This document shows, piece by piece, positions 1 to 10,715 of a stretch of DNA of 64,000 nt. Source of the stretch: Heligmosomoides polygyrus polygyrus (lineage: Eukaryota; Nematoda; Chromadorea; Rhabditida; Heligmosomidae). The first letter of the stretch is position 1, and every line of letters starts with the position of its first letter. The position numbers and the translations under genes are program-made. The stretch is taken from contig OX377204.1 in NCBI GenBank assembly GCA_947396885.1, positions 48,471,139-48,535,138 on the forward strand, read 5' to 3'. The notes under the pieces were generated by a model that did no database searches, had not been told where the DNA came from, and saw only the letters and a list, made by a program, of their open reading frames with translations.

Positions 1-310
1 TTCCGTGGGTACAGAAGTGAACATAATCAGTAGAACTATCTGCATTGATGTCCTAAAGAAGCAACTGGTTCCTTGGCTTGAACCTCACCTCGAGAGTAAG
101 CCGTACGTCTTCCAGCAGGATTAGATTCCTGCACAGAGTCGAGGACTGTTCTAGACTGGTGCCGCCCAACTTGGATGACTTCCCACAAAAGTATGAAGTC
201 AGTGAAGGATGATCTAGTCAAAGCATGGAACGAAATCGACGTGGACTACTTGCGGCGCACCGTCGATGCCTTGTCGTCGTCGCCCCTGCAGTCGCAGCAA
301 AGAAGCCCAT
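1..310 (+). pseudogene. Tc1-like transposase remnant, C-terminal part
   Basis: The plus strand read from base 2 gives a decayed catalytic region: a VFQQD motif (second catalytic Asp of the DDE triad) near 107-120, followed at once by a stop. After further stops and frame changes, a C-terminal stretch at about 205-290 reads AWNEID, then YLRRTVDAL, which is typical of the end of Tc1 transposases. The third acidic residue region is not recognisable. The element continues off the left edge, so its 5' part and terminal repeat cannot be judged. Several stops and shifts mean it cannot make a working enzyme. Tc1/mariner transposases cut and paste DNA at TA sites; that is family knowledge, not something this copy can still do. 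Confidence 0.7.
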
Positions 311-485
311 ATAAAATACAAGTGATGCCACTCTGTTCACTAGATCATTGTTGACTTTTTGTATATAAACTTGTTAAATCTTATAGTGTCTATTCATTTC
401 CAACGCTTACGTAGTGCGTCAATACTTTTTACGCACCCTGTGGACACCGAACATCAGCACACCTCATGTAGAGACAATTTATTAC

Positions 486-650
486 AACTAATTTGGACGG
501 GGGCAGAAATAACTCCAACGCCGCGCGAACCCCCCCCTGGGGTCGCGCACGGTGCGCGACGAAATTGGACGAGTTGTCGCGGTCCGATGCTTCCGACGGC
601 TAGAAACGCTTCCTACAGGGACATGCGGCACGCCTTTGCCTTATTTCGAC
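486..650 (+). repeat. Solo copy of the foldback-1 terminal repeat
   Basis: This stretch starts with a G run and then ATAACTCCAACGCCGCGCGA, followed by a GC-rich block with GTCGCGCACGGTGCGCGAC and GGACGAGTTGTCG. The same block forms the outer ends of the inverted-repeat element at 8527-12098 and recurs at 5240-5370. It is therefore a dispersed terminal-repeat fragment. No second inverted copy is near it. Confidence 0.65.
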
Positions 651-1502
651 GTTTCTTGGAGATGGTATATGAATGTGGTTTCAATAGGACTATCAGCGAC
701 AGTTTATACAGGAATTCTGGTCATGTAGATGGTTTCTAGCGTCAGTATTTGCCAACTACAACTTCTTCCGTCAATTTTTACCCGTGATTATTGTTATACT
801 GCGGAAAAGGGTCACAATAACCCATTCTCGGATCAGTTGCCCTACTGCGGACGGTAGAAATGTGGTCTGGGAGCTTAAACACTGAGAACATTTCGAGCTC
901 CACGGCTAATCATGCGTCATGGAGCGCACGTCCGTGTTTCAGCGCCGCGACGTCGCACGCGGCTAGCGCGCGACATCGCGTTGGAGTTAGGTCCTGGAGC
1001 CTAATTTGGAGGTAACAACAAACAGAGACGCAGACAGCTACAGAGATGAAGGCGTGAACACGAGGGGGTTGGCAGATCGACGTCGAGGTCTCGAGGCGAT
1101 TGCGGTTTTGCGCTTGGCTGCTCCCTGGACGACTCCGACCGACGCGATACGCGCTCCGGCGGCGTCTCAATCTGACGGCTCGAGGCGCCCCTGTGTGCGG
1201 CCTAGCGGGATCGTATTTAAAAATACAAAGCGGGAGCGAAAGCGGTCGCGCGCGACGGCGCCTGGCGCGTTGCCAGCTCTGTCGGCCGATTACGGGGCAG
1301 CTCGCCGCCGAGTATGCTGAGTCATCGGTCTACTTCTTTGAACTTTCATGCATTTCATGCGCTTGCCCACGAAGGAAAGGCTTCGAGCGAGGCGGAAAGG
1401 AGGAGGAGAAGGGAACAACCGAGTTTGAGTTATGAAACTTAAGAAATTACGGTACTAAGCGGGCTGGTGCCTACTGTACACCGGAAAGGTGGCTTAAAAC
1501 GG
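651..1502. other. Non-genic stretch with a foldback-1 inner-arm fragment
   Basis: No gene is recognisable. Bases 862-1010 resemble 9353-9470 of the foldback-1 left arm: an AGCTTAAACACTGA stretch, then CGAGCGCACGTCCG-like sequence, then TTGGAGTTAGGTCCTGGAGCC. Together with 486-650 this looks like pieces of one degraded foldback copy. The GC-rich stretch at 1170-1320 has no recognisable product. Confidence 0.5.
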
Positions 1503-1571
1503 GTAAGTTTGATCATCACTGTTTGTGATGGCTAACGGTACAAACGGTCACGCAGTGCGCGACGCTTTGTC

Positions 1572-2622
1572 GTGTATGGGCGGCTCTCCTGTATCCCTGG
1601 CCAGGAACATGTGAGTAACCAGACCACCGCTATGGCTCAAACAACTAAATCCGCGCCCCAGTCCTCCGCGCGCCGGAGGTGGATTTCTACGACGTCGGTT
1701 GCATCCACCTCCGGCGAGGGTCCATCTAATCTCGGAGTTAAACTATCAGGACGTCATTGGAGTCGGACTACCGGAAACTCCCTCCCACCACGACACGGAA
1801 ACTGCCTATTCGTCTGCACTTATAACTGTCGTTCGATCGCATCTGAGCAGGATCTTCGGACACTGCTTTACAGAAGCCGCACCATCAAATACGGTTATCG
1901 CCCTACAGGAAACAAAAGGCAGAACGGAAACCATAAGAAGGACCGACCACAACGAGCTTCTCATTATCGGAGCAAAGGTGGACAGAAAGAATATTGGCGG
2001 AGTTGGATTTCTCGTCAATTCGACAGTGCACCACCTAGTAGACTCTTACCAGATCACCAGTCCGCAACTACCTGTTCTGCGTCTGGAAACCAAAGACCAA
2101 GGAACCATCTGCATCATAAATGGATATGCTCTAACATCTGCGGCCACAAACGAAGAAAAGGAGGAATTCTACAAGCTGTTCGAAAGGACTGTCAACGATG
2201 AGAAGAGCTACTACAAAGCTGTCGTTGGGGAATTTAACGCTACCGCCGGTACGAATGATCACGACGAATGGAGGGGACCACATGGAACTTCCTCAAGGAA
2301 TGAAAACGGAGAGCGCCTGATAGACTTTCTATCCGCGTGCCGTCTCTTCCACGGAAATTCTATGTTTAAGAAGCCTTCAAACCGGCGATGGACCTGGGAA
2401 AGCCCAAATGGAGAAAGACGTTCGGAGGTCGACCATGTTCTTACAAACAGACGCTGGAGTCTGTTCGACGTCTCCGTGCTGCCTTCATTTGACACCGGCT
2501 CGGATCACCGTCTTGTCCGTGCGAAGCTGACTCTCAAAAAGAGGATGTTCAAGCGTGACACCCATAAACCGGCACCGGTGAGGATCCCACATTCAAGTCT
2601 GAGGAGTTGGAATATGCAATAA
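1572..2622 (+). pseudogene. RTE endonuclease domain, frameshifted
   Basis: The domain starts in one frame with FVCTYNCRSIASEQDL near 1806-1850, then moves to the frame read from 1699, which gives VIALQETKGRTE, VVGEFNATAG, RRWTWESPNGERRSEVDHV and TGSDHRLVRAKL. These are the APE endonuclease motifs: the QET metal-binding Glu, GEFNA (usually GDFNA), DHV and SDHRLV. One frame change near 1890 separates the first block from the rest. The open part ends at 2620. The substitution of D by E in GDFNA is another sign of decay. Confidence 0.75.
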
Positions 2623-2629
2623 AGTCGAA

Positions 2630-4612
2630 TGATTGGAATCTTCTTGAAGATCCTCCAAAAGACTGTTTAAATGTGCTAGCAGCTCTCGCGAAGCCACATC
2701 ACCGTCTGCTTCAAGACTCAACGCACATGCGATTAAACCCTTGGAGCAAAGAAGAGCTGTCAAACTGAATCCTAATGCTCCCCATCTGGAAAAAGTCACC
2801 ATCTCGAAAGCCTGTCGAATTGCAGTGAAGGAGTCCATTCAAGCCTACAGAAGATTGAAGCTGTTAGAAGCCGCTGGGAAAGGTTCAAGCATAAAGCGCT
2901 GCAAACGAGATCTCTGCGATCAGAAGGCAATAATGTCACCCCTTGTTGATAAGGATGAAACAACGCAAACGTCTCGAAGAGCGATGGAGGCCATCGTTCA
3001 AGAATTCTACACAGATCTCTTTCGTTCTTCCAGCACTGTCCCAAAATGCTTGATGCCACCAGCTGAGGAAGTACCTCCCATTCTGGAATCAGAAGTTGCT
3101 CATGCCATCAGAAGGATGAACCCGGGCACTGCTCCCGGACCCGACTGTATTTCTGCTGGCATTTGTCCTTCGTGCAGGTGGCAGTGCCCTCTGCTCACTT
3201 CTTGCCAAGCACTTCAACCACTACCTTCGACTTGGTAGGACTCCGGACTCATGGAAGGAGTCGAAAACAGTTCTAATCTTCAAAAAAGGTCATCAGGAAG
3301 GTATCAACAACTATCGACCCATCAGTCTTCTCTCGGTTGTGTACAAGATCTTCACCAAGATACTGCTTAATCGCATGGAGCGTTGCTTGGATGAGTATCA
3401 GCCAGTGGAGCAAGCAGGGTTTCGTAAGGATTCCTCCTCCATGGACCATATTCAGACTGTCTCACAGCTCATCGAGAGGAGCCGCGAATACCACCTCCCA
3501 CTTGTCCTTGTCTCCGTGGATTACCGGAAAGCGTTCGACTCTGTGGAAATCAACGCCGTTTTGAACGCACTTGTGCACGCTGTCATACCGTCGCCCTACA
3601 TCCGACTTCTTGACGAATGCTTCTCGAACACATCGACTACCATCCAGCTGTTCGATCGAAAGCTTAAGATACCTATCGGGAAAGGAGTACGGCAGGGAGA
3701 CTCGATCTCTCCCAAGCTATTCACAGCGGCACTCCAAGATGCCATGAAGGACTTGAACTGGGACGATAAAGGCTACCTTGTGGACGGTAAACGGATCAGC
3801 AACCTTCGCTTCGCCGATGATATTGTTCTCATCTCTACCAGCGCGGCAGAAGTCGAGGAGATGCTGAACGAGCTCAATGTGGCAGGTATGAAGACTGAAT
3901 TGGACATGAATATGTCCAAAACACAATTTATGGTCAACCAGTGGTGTGACACGGGACTCGTAAGGTTAAATGGAGTCGCTCTACAACAGGTCGACTCCTA
4001 CGTCTATCTGGGAAGAGAGCTGAACATGGATAACGACCTCGCTTCTGAAATTGCCCGCAGGAGACGCGCAGCATGGGCAGCCTTCCGTTCGATTCGCGAA
4101 GTCACCGATCAGGTCAAGGATCCCGGCCTCAGGGCCTCGATATTCAACGCCTCTGTACTGCCTGCGAGGTGTTACGCGACGGAAACCCGGCCCGACAACA
4201 AGACAATCGCCAGAGCGATGCAAACTACGCATCGTGCACTGGAGAGATGCCTTCTAAGAACAGGCCTTCGTCAGCAATGGCAAGAAGGCCTACGAAGCTC
4301 GGAGCTACGGGAGAAGTCGCAATTAGCAGACCCGCTGCAGTACATGAAGAAGTCCAAATATCGCTGGGACGGACACCTGCTTCGACGAAAGGACGATAGA
4401 TGGAGTCTCCGTGTCACAAATGGCTCCCGAGAGACCATAAGAGACCACTGGGACGACCGCCAACGCGATGGGCAGACTCATTCTCAAGATCTTTCAGAGA
4501 GCGGAGTCTGCCTCACTGGATGCAAGCAGCCAGAGATGAGCGGTCTGGAAGAGTTGTGGTCCCCGCTGAGAAGACCTCCAGCCGACAAAGGACCATCAAA
4601 GTATCAAAGTAA
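2630..4612 (+). pseudogene. RTE reverse transcriptase domain, frameshifted
   Basis: The linker region is open at 2741-3238 and ends in APGPDCIS, the start of the reverse transcriptase fold. A frame change near 3150-3240 leads to the main frame, open from 3339 to 4706. That frame shows YRPISLLSVVYK, QAGFRKDSSSMDHI, VDYRKAFDSVE, GVRQGDSISPKLF and the catalytic RFADDIVLIS at about 3810-3840. The C-terminal region contains KYRWDGHLLRRKDDRWS, typical of RTE elements. The catalytic YADD-like motif (FADD) is intact, but the upstream frame breaks prevent a full-length product. Confidence 0.8.
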
Positions 4613-4630
4613 AGTAAGTAAGTTTGATCA

Positions 4631-5239
4631 CTCCCAGCACTTCCCTCCCTTGCCTAGTTCTGTGCTCTCTTCCGCGTCAGCGTCAGCGTGGTGGCCAATA
4701 ACATAAAATGGTTTGCGAGTAATTTGGATAAGAACTAGCCAGAACTACTGAATACATTGTTGAATCCATCCATAAAAAAACTCGAAAGCTTCATAGCTTC
4801 TTCTGTGTGATCAATGAGCATATCGCCTCTACGTGGTTATTATTGGGTTTCTTAAAAAGCTTCCGGAGAAGAATTCTCACCGTGCACAAGGGGATGTCGA
4901 AAATCCATTCCGACAATTCTTTGCCTATAATTCCCTAGTTGTTTACAGCCACAAGATGGCAAATTGCGGTCTCCTTTGGCAGAGATAGCCGAAACGCAAT
5001 AGTTTTTACCACAATTAAGCTGCTAACGTTGGAAGAAGTTATGGTAAATTAAAATTAGAAGTCGAAAAACGCGAGAACCTTCGGCCCGACCGAATAGCTC
5101 ACGTGCAACGTACATATAGCGTTTTGTTCGACGACATCATGTCGCTGATGTAAACATAGTTGAGTGTCACTGCACATGTTAAACGCTTCTGTTCGGGCTT
5201 GTGCGCATCACTTATCTGCGGCGAGGGGATTCCGCACAT
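4631..5239. other. No recognised feature
   Basis: This follows the right target-site copy of the RTE element. Apart from short open frames with no family resemblance, I see nothing I can support as a gene, RNA or element. Confidence 0.4.
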
Positions 5240-5850
5240 CGGTGGGGACAGACATAACTCCAACGCGACGCGAACCCTCCCAGGCGTTGCGCGTGGTACG
5301 CGATGAAATTGGACGAGTTGTCGCGGTCCCACTGCTTCCGACAGGAACGGCTAGTAACGCTTCCGACAGGGAAGGTTGGTGACTTGCGCGTTAAAGCGTG
5401 AAAGTGTGTCGGCGACTGTCGACCGCGTTTTTCACGTAGAGGGAGGAAAGTAGTTGAGTGAGAAACGTCTGATGTCTCCTGGAAGGGAATTCCATGTGTA
5501 GTAGTAGGGAGTTCTATGCCCAATTCTGTGCGTATCCCGCTCGTACTAGTATCGTTGACCGGTAGCAAATTAGAGTGCGTAGAATCCTAGCGAAGTTAGC
5601 TGTCATATCTCCATACATGTCTATCGCGCGTGAACTGATGTATATTGCCTGTTACTCGTAGGTTCACGATCTTCTTGAAGATAACTTCTTAAAGTGTTTG
5701 TTAACAAAGTGCGGTGAAATGAGATTCAATCTATTTCAAATAGTGAAGGGAAACGGCCAAGGGAAAGCTGGTAAGGGAAATTCGAGACCAGAAATGGTCC
5801 GGGATTATTAAGCTGAAGTTTCGGAAACAAGTGCTCGTAAGTTCCCGAGA
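5240..5850 (+). repeat. Partial foldback-1 left arm
   Basis: Bases 5240-5380 match the outer terminal repeat of the 8527-12098 element: a G run, ACATAACTCCAACG, and GGACGAGTTGTCGCGGTCC. Bases 5700-5850 match its 8877-9015 section: GTGAAGGGAAAC, then AAGTTTCGGAAACAAGTG. The middle is weakly similar. It is a single-armed relic without an inverted partner. Confidence 0.6.
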
Positions 5851-6055
5851 TTTTTTTACAAATTTCCTTTGAACAGTTGTCCTTGTTATCAAGCGCTTGA
5901 AGTTTTCAGGAATTGCTGAGACGTGAGACTTTTGCTAGGATTCAAAGACCAATCAAGGGCGCACTAATACATAGCCTTTCCCTTAATTCTACCTTTGTTC
6001 CACACTTGACTGTCTCCTTTCTCCAACCCATAGATCAATTGCTGCTTTACCTTAG

Positions 6056-6268
6056 GAAGCATACATGAGTTTGGCTGTCACTCATGCATCTCTCACATGC
6101 TACTTTGAGTGTTCCTCATATAAGGCGCCTTTCAGATCGAATCTCAGTTCGTCCCCTACGGATGTGAGGAACAATGCTGCTGTTATAGGCAGCGTAACAC
6201 GACCATTGGTGGTAGATAGTGGTCGCTACAAACTTGTCACTATACCGAACGCCCTCTGCGTTGGAAGG
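6056..6268 (+). CDS. Possible orphan exon, unidentified
   Basis: A 71-codon stretch is open across its whole length. It is framed by a good acceptor (TTTACCTTAG at 6046-6055) and a strong donor (GTAAGA from 6269). The encoded text includes DSGRYKLVTIPNALC near the end. I recognise no domain, and no joining exon was found on either side, so it could be chance. It lies between mobile fragments. I infer only that splicing signals and an open frame coincide here. Confidence 0.2.
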
Positions 6269-6689
6269 TAAGAATTGCTTCGATCTTGTATAATATCTTT
6301 GCGCTTAGGACATTAGCTAGAGAATCAACCATCTCAATAGTTTCATCAGCTTTTATCTGCATGGTGCATCACACGTTACAATAAAACTCATGCATAGTAT
6401 TTTATCAAATTTATATGCTTATTAGACGACCTAGACAGGAGGCCGAGGACCCTAAAAGGGAGTACCGAGCTAACTGTTACTTAACCCGTTACCGTACCGC
6501 AACAACTACCGTTACCCCCCCCCCCCCTTAGCTCATATCTAGCCCTTTTATAATGAACCCAAAGGCCGCGATTCCACTTATTTGGCCTCGGCAGGGAGGC
6601 CTGCACCTTAGCAAGTTCGTATTACAACTACCGTATCCCGCACTTGTCTCAGACAGGTATTCTCTCGTAAAAGATAATGAAACCTTTTC

Positions 6690-7520
6690 CTTTTGATACG
6701 CATTAAGCCATTCAGTTACGAAGGGAGTAGATGGAGAAGCAGATAAGGTATGGTGGCCGTTGGGGAATGCTAGAACTCTTCGGCAAGGAATGAAATGACG
6801 TCCTGCTTGCTGCAATGGAACAAGAAGAGTAGCGTTCTGTAATTGCAAAAGGTAAAGGACGTCGGACACTCAACAGTCCTCCGTCGCCTCCAGGCCCTCG
6901 TTCACAGGAATGTGCTATTTCGATGGGTCCCTCGAGGTCTTGATTGTTATCACGCGGTCTACCCAGTTATCTACTTGTCAGTCCCTGCTTTCCTGTCCGA
7001 ACCCAAAAGGAGTTCTAGAAGACCTGATTACTGGAGATGGAGTTGGGTTCTCAGCGATTCCGACACGCATCGTGCCATGTGGCTCTCTCCTGGATAGGAC
7101 TCACCGCTGCAAGCCAAATGGTGCCTTCTTTCCAAAAGATGACTCTTTTGCTGCTGCGATTCGGGAGGAATACTGTATTATTAACTGCTCCCGAAAGGAC
7201 TTGTGACATTTAAGCCAATCAGATTTAAAAGAAGCTGGCCCACGCTATTCGCGAAAAACGGGCGAGATGAGATTCTGTCCACCTACTCCACGATAAAGGT
7301 CGTTCCCATATAGCTAGAGAGACCCGTGAAAAATTGGTGGAGCGGGATGGTGCACGGTTTCCGTCCACCCTATTCCCCTGACATTGCTCCTTCTGACTGT
7401 CACTTATTTGCTCCCTTAAGGCATTCCTAGCGAAGAAAAAAGTTCAGCAATGATTTCTTTGGCACCAAATCCTTCCAGTATTGGGAAAAAAGGAATCGCT
7501 GATCTATCCTTATATGCGAG
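6690..7520 (+). pseudogene. Decayed mariner-like transposase
   Basis: Pieces of a mariner-type transposase appear in order but in different frames. A DNA-binding stretch KVKDVGHSTVLRRLQAL with RWVP lies near 6846-6945. An EDLITGDGVGF stretch around the first catalytic Asp is near 7015-7050. The second Asp region HDKGRSHIARETREKL is near 7290-7340. The third Asp region PDIAPSDCHLF is near 7378-7412. The order and spacing fit the DD34D layout. Several stops and shifts make it dead. No clear terminal inverted repeats were found. Confidence 0.6.
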
Positions 7521-8526
7521 ACTGAAGTGATTAAAGGTAGTTATTATATTGTTATTATTACTATATTGTTGTATTATTATATTGTTGAGTACATTCCATT
7601 GTATGCTGAATACAAAATGAAGGAACAATGTCAAACAGACCAGGACTTTCCGATCCCACCATATATAATAGTCAGTCTAATACTAACGCCACCGGGAATG
7701 CAGTGTGTGATAGATCATCGAGAACATCACTCCACTAGGACGTAGTATTGTAACCGTATTCTCTATCTCTTGGTGGCGTGTGCGGTAGGAGGAGTGGATG
7801 AAAATGTTTTAAGGTGAGCTCGATGAAGGACAAGCAACTACAGCTGAAGTAGGAGAACGTTTAGCTGCATGACGCTGAAAGTAGGATTAACCACGCCGCT
7901 TCACCCAGCATATTGTTACGTCGTCGTCCCTTTAAACTTCATCATTTTTCTGCCCCTAGGAGTCATCTGCCAGGAAGGTTTGCGCGACGTTAGAGTGAAA
8001 AAACTGAAATCATCAAGGAACATCGGTTAGTTTGAGAAACGCTTCTGAAACACTTAACACAGGAGTGTCATCAGTAAATGGGTGCCAGGGATGTGCGCTA
8101 ATTTTTTCACTATATTTTTAAAGGCGATTTCTTAACGAAAAATTTTTGCGTTAAAATAGGTAAATTCGGTAATTTCGTTAAATAAAATTTCCTTAGGTGC
8201 ATTCAGTTTGGCAGTATTTTAGAAGGTGAGAGGCCAGATCTTTTTCTTGATTTTTTCGACTTCATCTTCATGGCCATTGTATCACTATATAGGGCGATGC
8301 CTTGATCTTCATAACAAAGAGCAGCAGTCATCTATCATCAGCAAAGTGGCCAAGCGAGAAAAATCACTATGATTCTAAAACCAAACAGTAACAACGAGAT
8401 TTTCAAAGTAACTAATTCCTTACTGTGCTTAGTTTGTTTAGCTTTCGGAAAGTCGCCAAGCTTTTGGGAAGACATAGAGTGTTATGAGCCGTAGGACGGC
8501 TCAAAATTTGTGAGCGCTTGCATTTG
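7521..8526. other. AT-rich stretch with TTA microsatellite and a hAT-like end
   Basis: A TTATTATTA-type microsatellite runs at about 7535-7590. At 8091 there is CAGGGATGTGCGC followed by AT-rich sequence with GTTAAAAT and TTCGTTAA motifs. These resemble the inverted right end of the hAT relic at 48480-48573 (CCCCTGG on the plus strand). I see no partner end and no gene. Confidence 0.35.
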
Positions 8527-8718
8527 CGGGGGCATACATAACTCCAACGCCGCGCGAACTCCACTGGCGTCGCGCACGCTGCGCGACGAAATGGGACGAG
8601 TTGTCGAGGTCCGAATGCTTCCGACAGGGACGGCTAGCGACGTCATACGCGCGGCAGCCACGTCTTGCTACTGGGCGCGCTAGAGGGTGAAACCAGGGAA
8701 GTGGGAGTAGTTGTTAAC

Positions 8719-8869
8719 GGGGGTCGAGCGTTCTATCCCCTCGTCCCCCTGGCCCGCCCACCCCCAACCCCCTGGGCTTGCTCGAGAGTCTAGTGGCTGC
8801 CTTACGAGATAGTGGAGACGCAGACATTTGCCTCTGTTTAAAGGGCGGGGGATAGAACGCCACTCCGCC
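8719..8869. mobile_element. MITE-9, copy 1 (9-bp target duplication)
   Basis: A 151-bp insertion is present in the left foldback arm and absent from the right arm, which reads straight through GTTGTTAACACGG. It is flanked by GTTGTTAAC on both sides (8710-8718 and 8870-8878). Its ends are inverted: GAGCGTTCTATCCCC against GGGGATAGAACGCC. It is rich in C on the plus strand and has no coding capacity. A 9-bp duplication is typical of Mutator-like elements; assignment to that group is inference. Confidence 0.85.
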
Positions 8870-10346
8870 GTTGTTAACACGGTGCGGGCGGAATGAGACT
8901 CAGTGTATTTCGAATGAGTGAAGGGAAACTGTCAAGGATCTGGTGCCGAAAATTCGAAACAAGAACTGGGCGGGATTACTGACTAGAAGTTTCGGAAGCA
9001 AGTGTTTGTACGTTTCTATTGGGGGGGGGGGGGGGGGGAGGGAGGATGAGCAGAAACTTGAATACTCCACTCACATTCCCTGGATTGATACTTGATTATC
9101 TTTACAAGAAAAACATATGTTAGCCGTTAGTTTGAAAATTGTATAAAACTCGAGCTACAAATTGAACAGAGGAGAAGTCGGAAAAGTCGGGAAAAGGTAC
9201 GATCGACATAAGATTTTGACTCAGAAGGTGGAGAATGATTCTATAATGGAGAAAAAAGAATGAAATAGAGACCCAAGAGCGTCTCTAATGCTTAAGGAGC
9301 CACTTCCACGGGTTCTCCACCGTGTCACATCCCCTCGGCATTTCGTTTCTAGTTGAGAAGCTTGAACACTGGCAAAATTGCGCACTCCGCTGCAAACCAT
9401 GCGTCACCGAGCGCACGTCCGCGTTCCAGCGCCACGACGTAGCTTTGGAGTTACGTCCTGGAGCCGGGTCCGTATCGGCTGGCCATACGCGCCGCGGCCG
9501 CGCGTCCAGGTGACTATACTTGCGGCATCAACCCTTGCTCGCCGTCTCCGCTTGCGCTGTGACACCCGTCGCGCGCGCGGCGGGAGAACGGCCCGGCGGA
9601 GGCTCGACGGCAGTCCGACGGAGCACACAGATCGACCAGATTTGCAGCGACTGCAGTCACTAACGTATTCAGAGCATTTACAAAATCAGGTGTAAAACAA
9701 ACCTGGCTGCATATCAGGATTTCGAGCTCTATCTAATGAGCTTTACCTCAAGCTTATCAATACTACCGTTGATGCGATATTCTTCAAATTTAAAACTGAA
9801 AAAATAATTCTTCATAAACCTGCGAAGCTGTGAAAGGTATATTTCCAGGCTGAAATTTCACACAGAATTCATTTTCATTTTTTTCATTTTTCATTTATTA
9901 CACAAGTTGTGCGCCTTAAGCAAACAACGGAAAAGCAGGAACAAGAACATATGCTGCAGTATGAGTGTTTTCAACCCTTGATCCTAATGTTTAGGAATCT
10001 TTTAAAAGATTTGTAATCAAAAATGTAATAAAAGAATTCAACTACATCGTGGAAATACTTTCAAGAGGAGCGCATTTTCTGAAGAAAAAACATAATTGTG
10101 TGTATCACACCGTCGAAGACATGTTTCCAAGCCAGCATTATACGCATAGTTCAATTACGGAGTTCATATTCACAAATATTAGAATTTTTCAGATTTTTCT
10201 GTTTTCTCTGGTGCGCACTCTTCTGTTATGGTACCAGACGGCAAGTCTGTAGAACACACGGTCATAGAGAATTTTAATTAGAGAAGTCCATATCAGTGGT
10301 TTCTCTAATGTTATAGTACCTGTATTTCCCCGTCTATGGTATATGG

Positions 10347-10470
10347 ACCCGTTTATACTTCGTACGCGACGTCACGTATTGTGGCCACATTGATTGAGCG
10401 ATGCGATCGATCAATTTGGCCACTACACATCCCGTCGCGTCGCTCGGCGTCGGAAGTATAAACGGGCCTT
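10347..10470. repeat. Hairpin MITE-like palindrome at the foldback-1 centre
   Basis: The ends CCCGTTTATACTTC and GAAGTATAAACGGG are inverted copies. Inside are GTACGCGACG / GTCGCGTCG and GTGGCCACATTGAT / ATCAATTTGGCCAC, giving a hairpin of nearly 125 bases. The TATACTTC end is shared with the element at 54819-55777. It lies in the loop of the larger foldback and has no reading frame of interest. Confidence 0.7.
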
Positions 10471-10569
10471 ATCGTCTTTCAGCGTCACGCCTTATAAGGT
10501 GCTTCATTTCATCAAGTTTCTAAAAACAAGTGTAATCAATTATCCTTTAATTGATTTAAAACTTGCTGC

Positions 10570-10715
10570 TAGCGAGCCCTGGAGGAAATACCTCCAGGTG
10601 TCGAGGTCATGTTTATTAATCGCTCCTTGCTCACTGCTACTAAACGCTGAGGGCAGTGCCTCCGGGGGTCGAGGACATGTTTATTAATCAACACTTGCTT
10701 ACCGCCATCATTATC
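10570..10715. repeat. Two-copy direct repeat, about 80-bp period
   Basis: The pattern CTCC then G-rich, GTCGAGG(T/A)CATGTTTATTAAT, CTTGCT occurs at about 10573-10630 and again at 10655-10712. The copies differ by several bases. Both sit in the central spacer of foldback-1. Confidence 0.6.

Larger units (their letters stand above)
1516..4617 (+). mobile_element. RTE-clade non-LTR retrotransposon, near full length
   Basis: A LINE of about 3.1 kb lies between two copies of the 13-bp sequence GTAAGTTTGATCA (1503-1515 and 4618-4630), a clear target-site duplication. It carries an APE-type endonuclease followed by a reverse transcriptase. Its 3' end is a short AAAGTAAGTAAG-like tail instead of poly(A), as in RTE elements. 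The length is close to that of the nematode RTE-1 type (about 3.3 kb). Frameshifts and a broken linker make it inactive, but the intact duplication suggests a fairly recent insertion. RTE LINEs copy themselves by target-primed reverse transcription. Confidence 0.85.
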
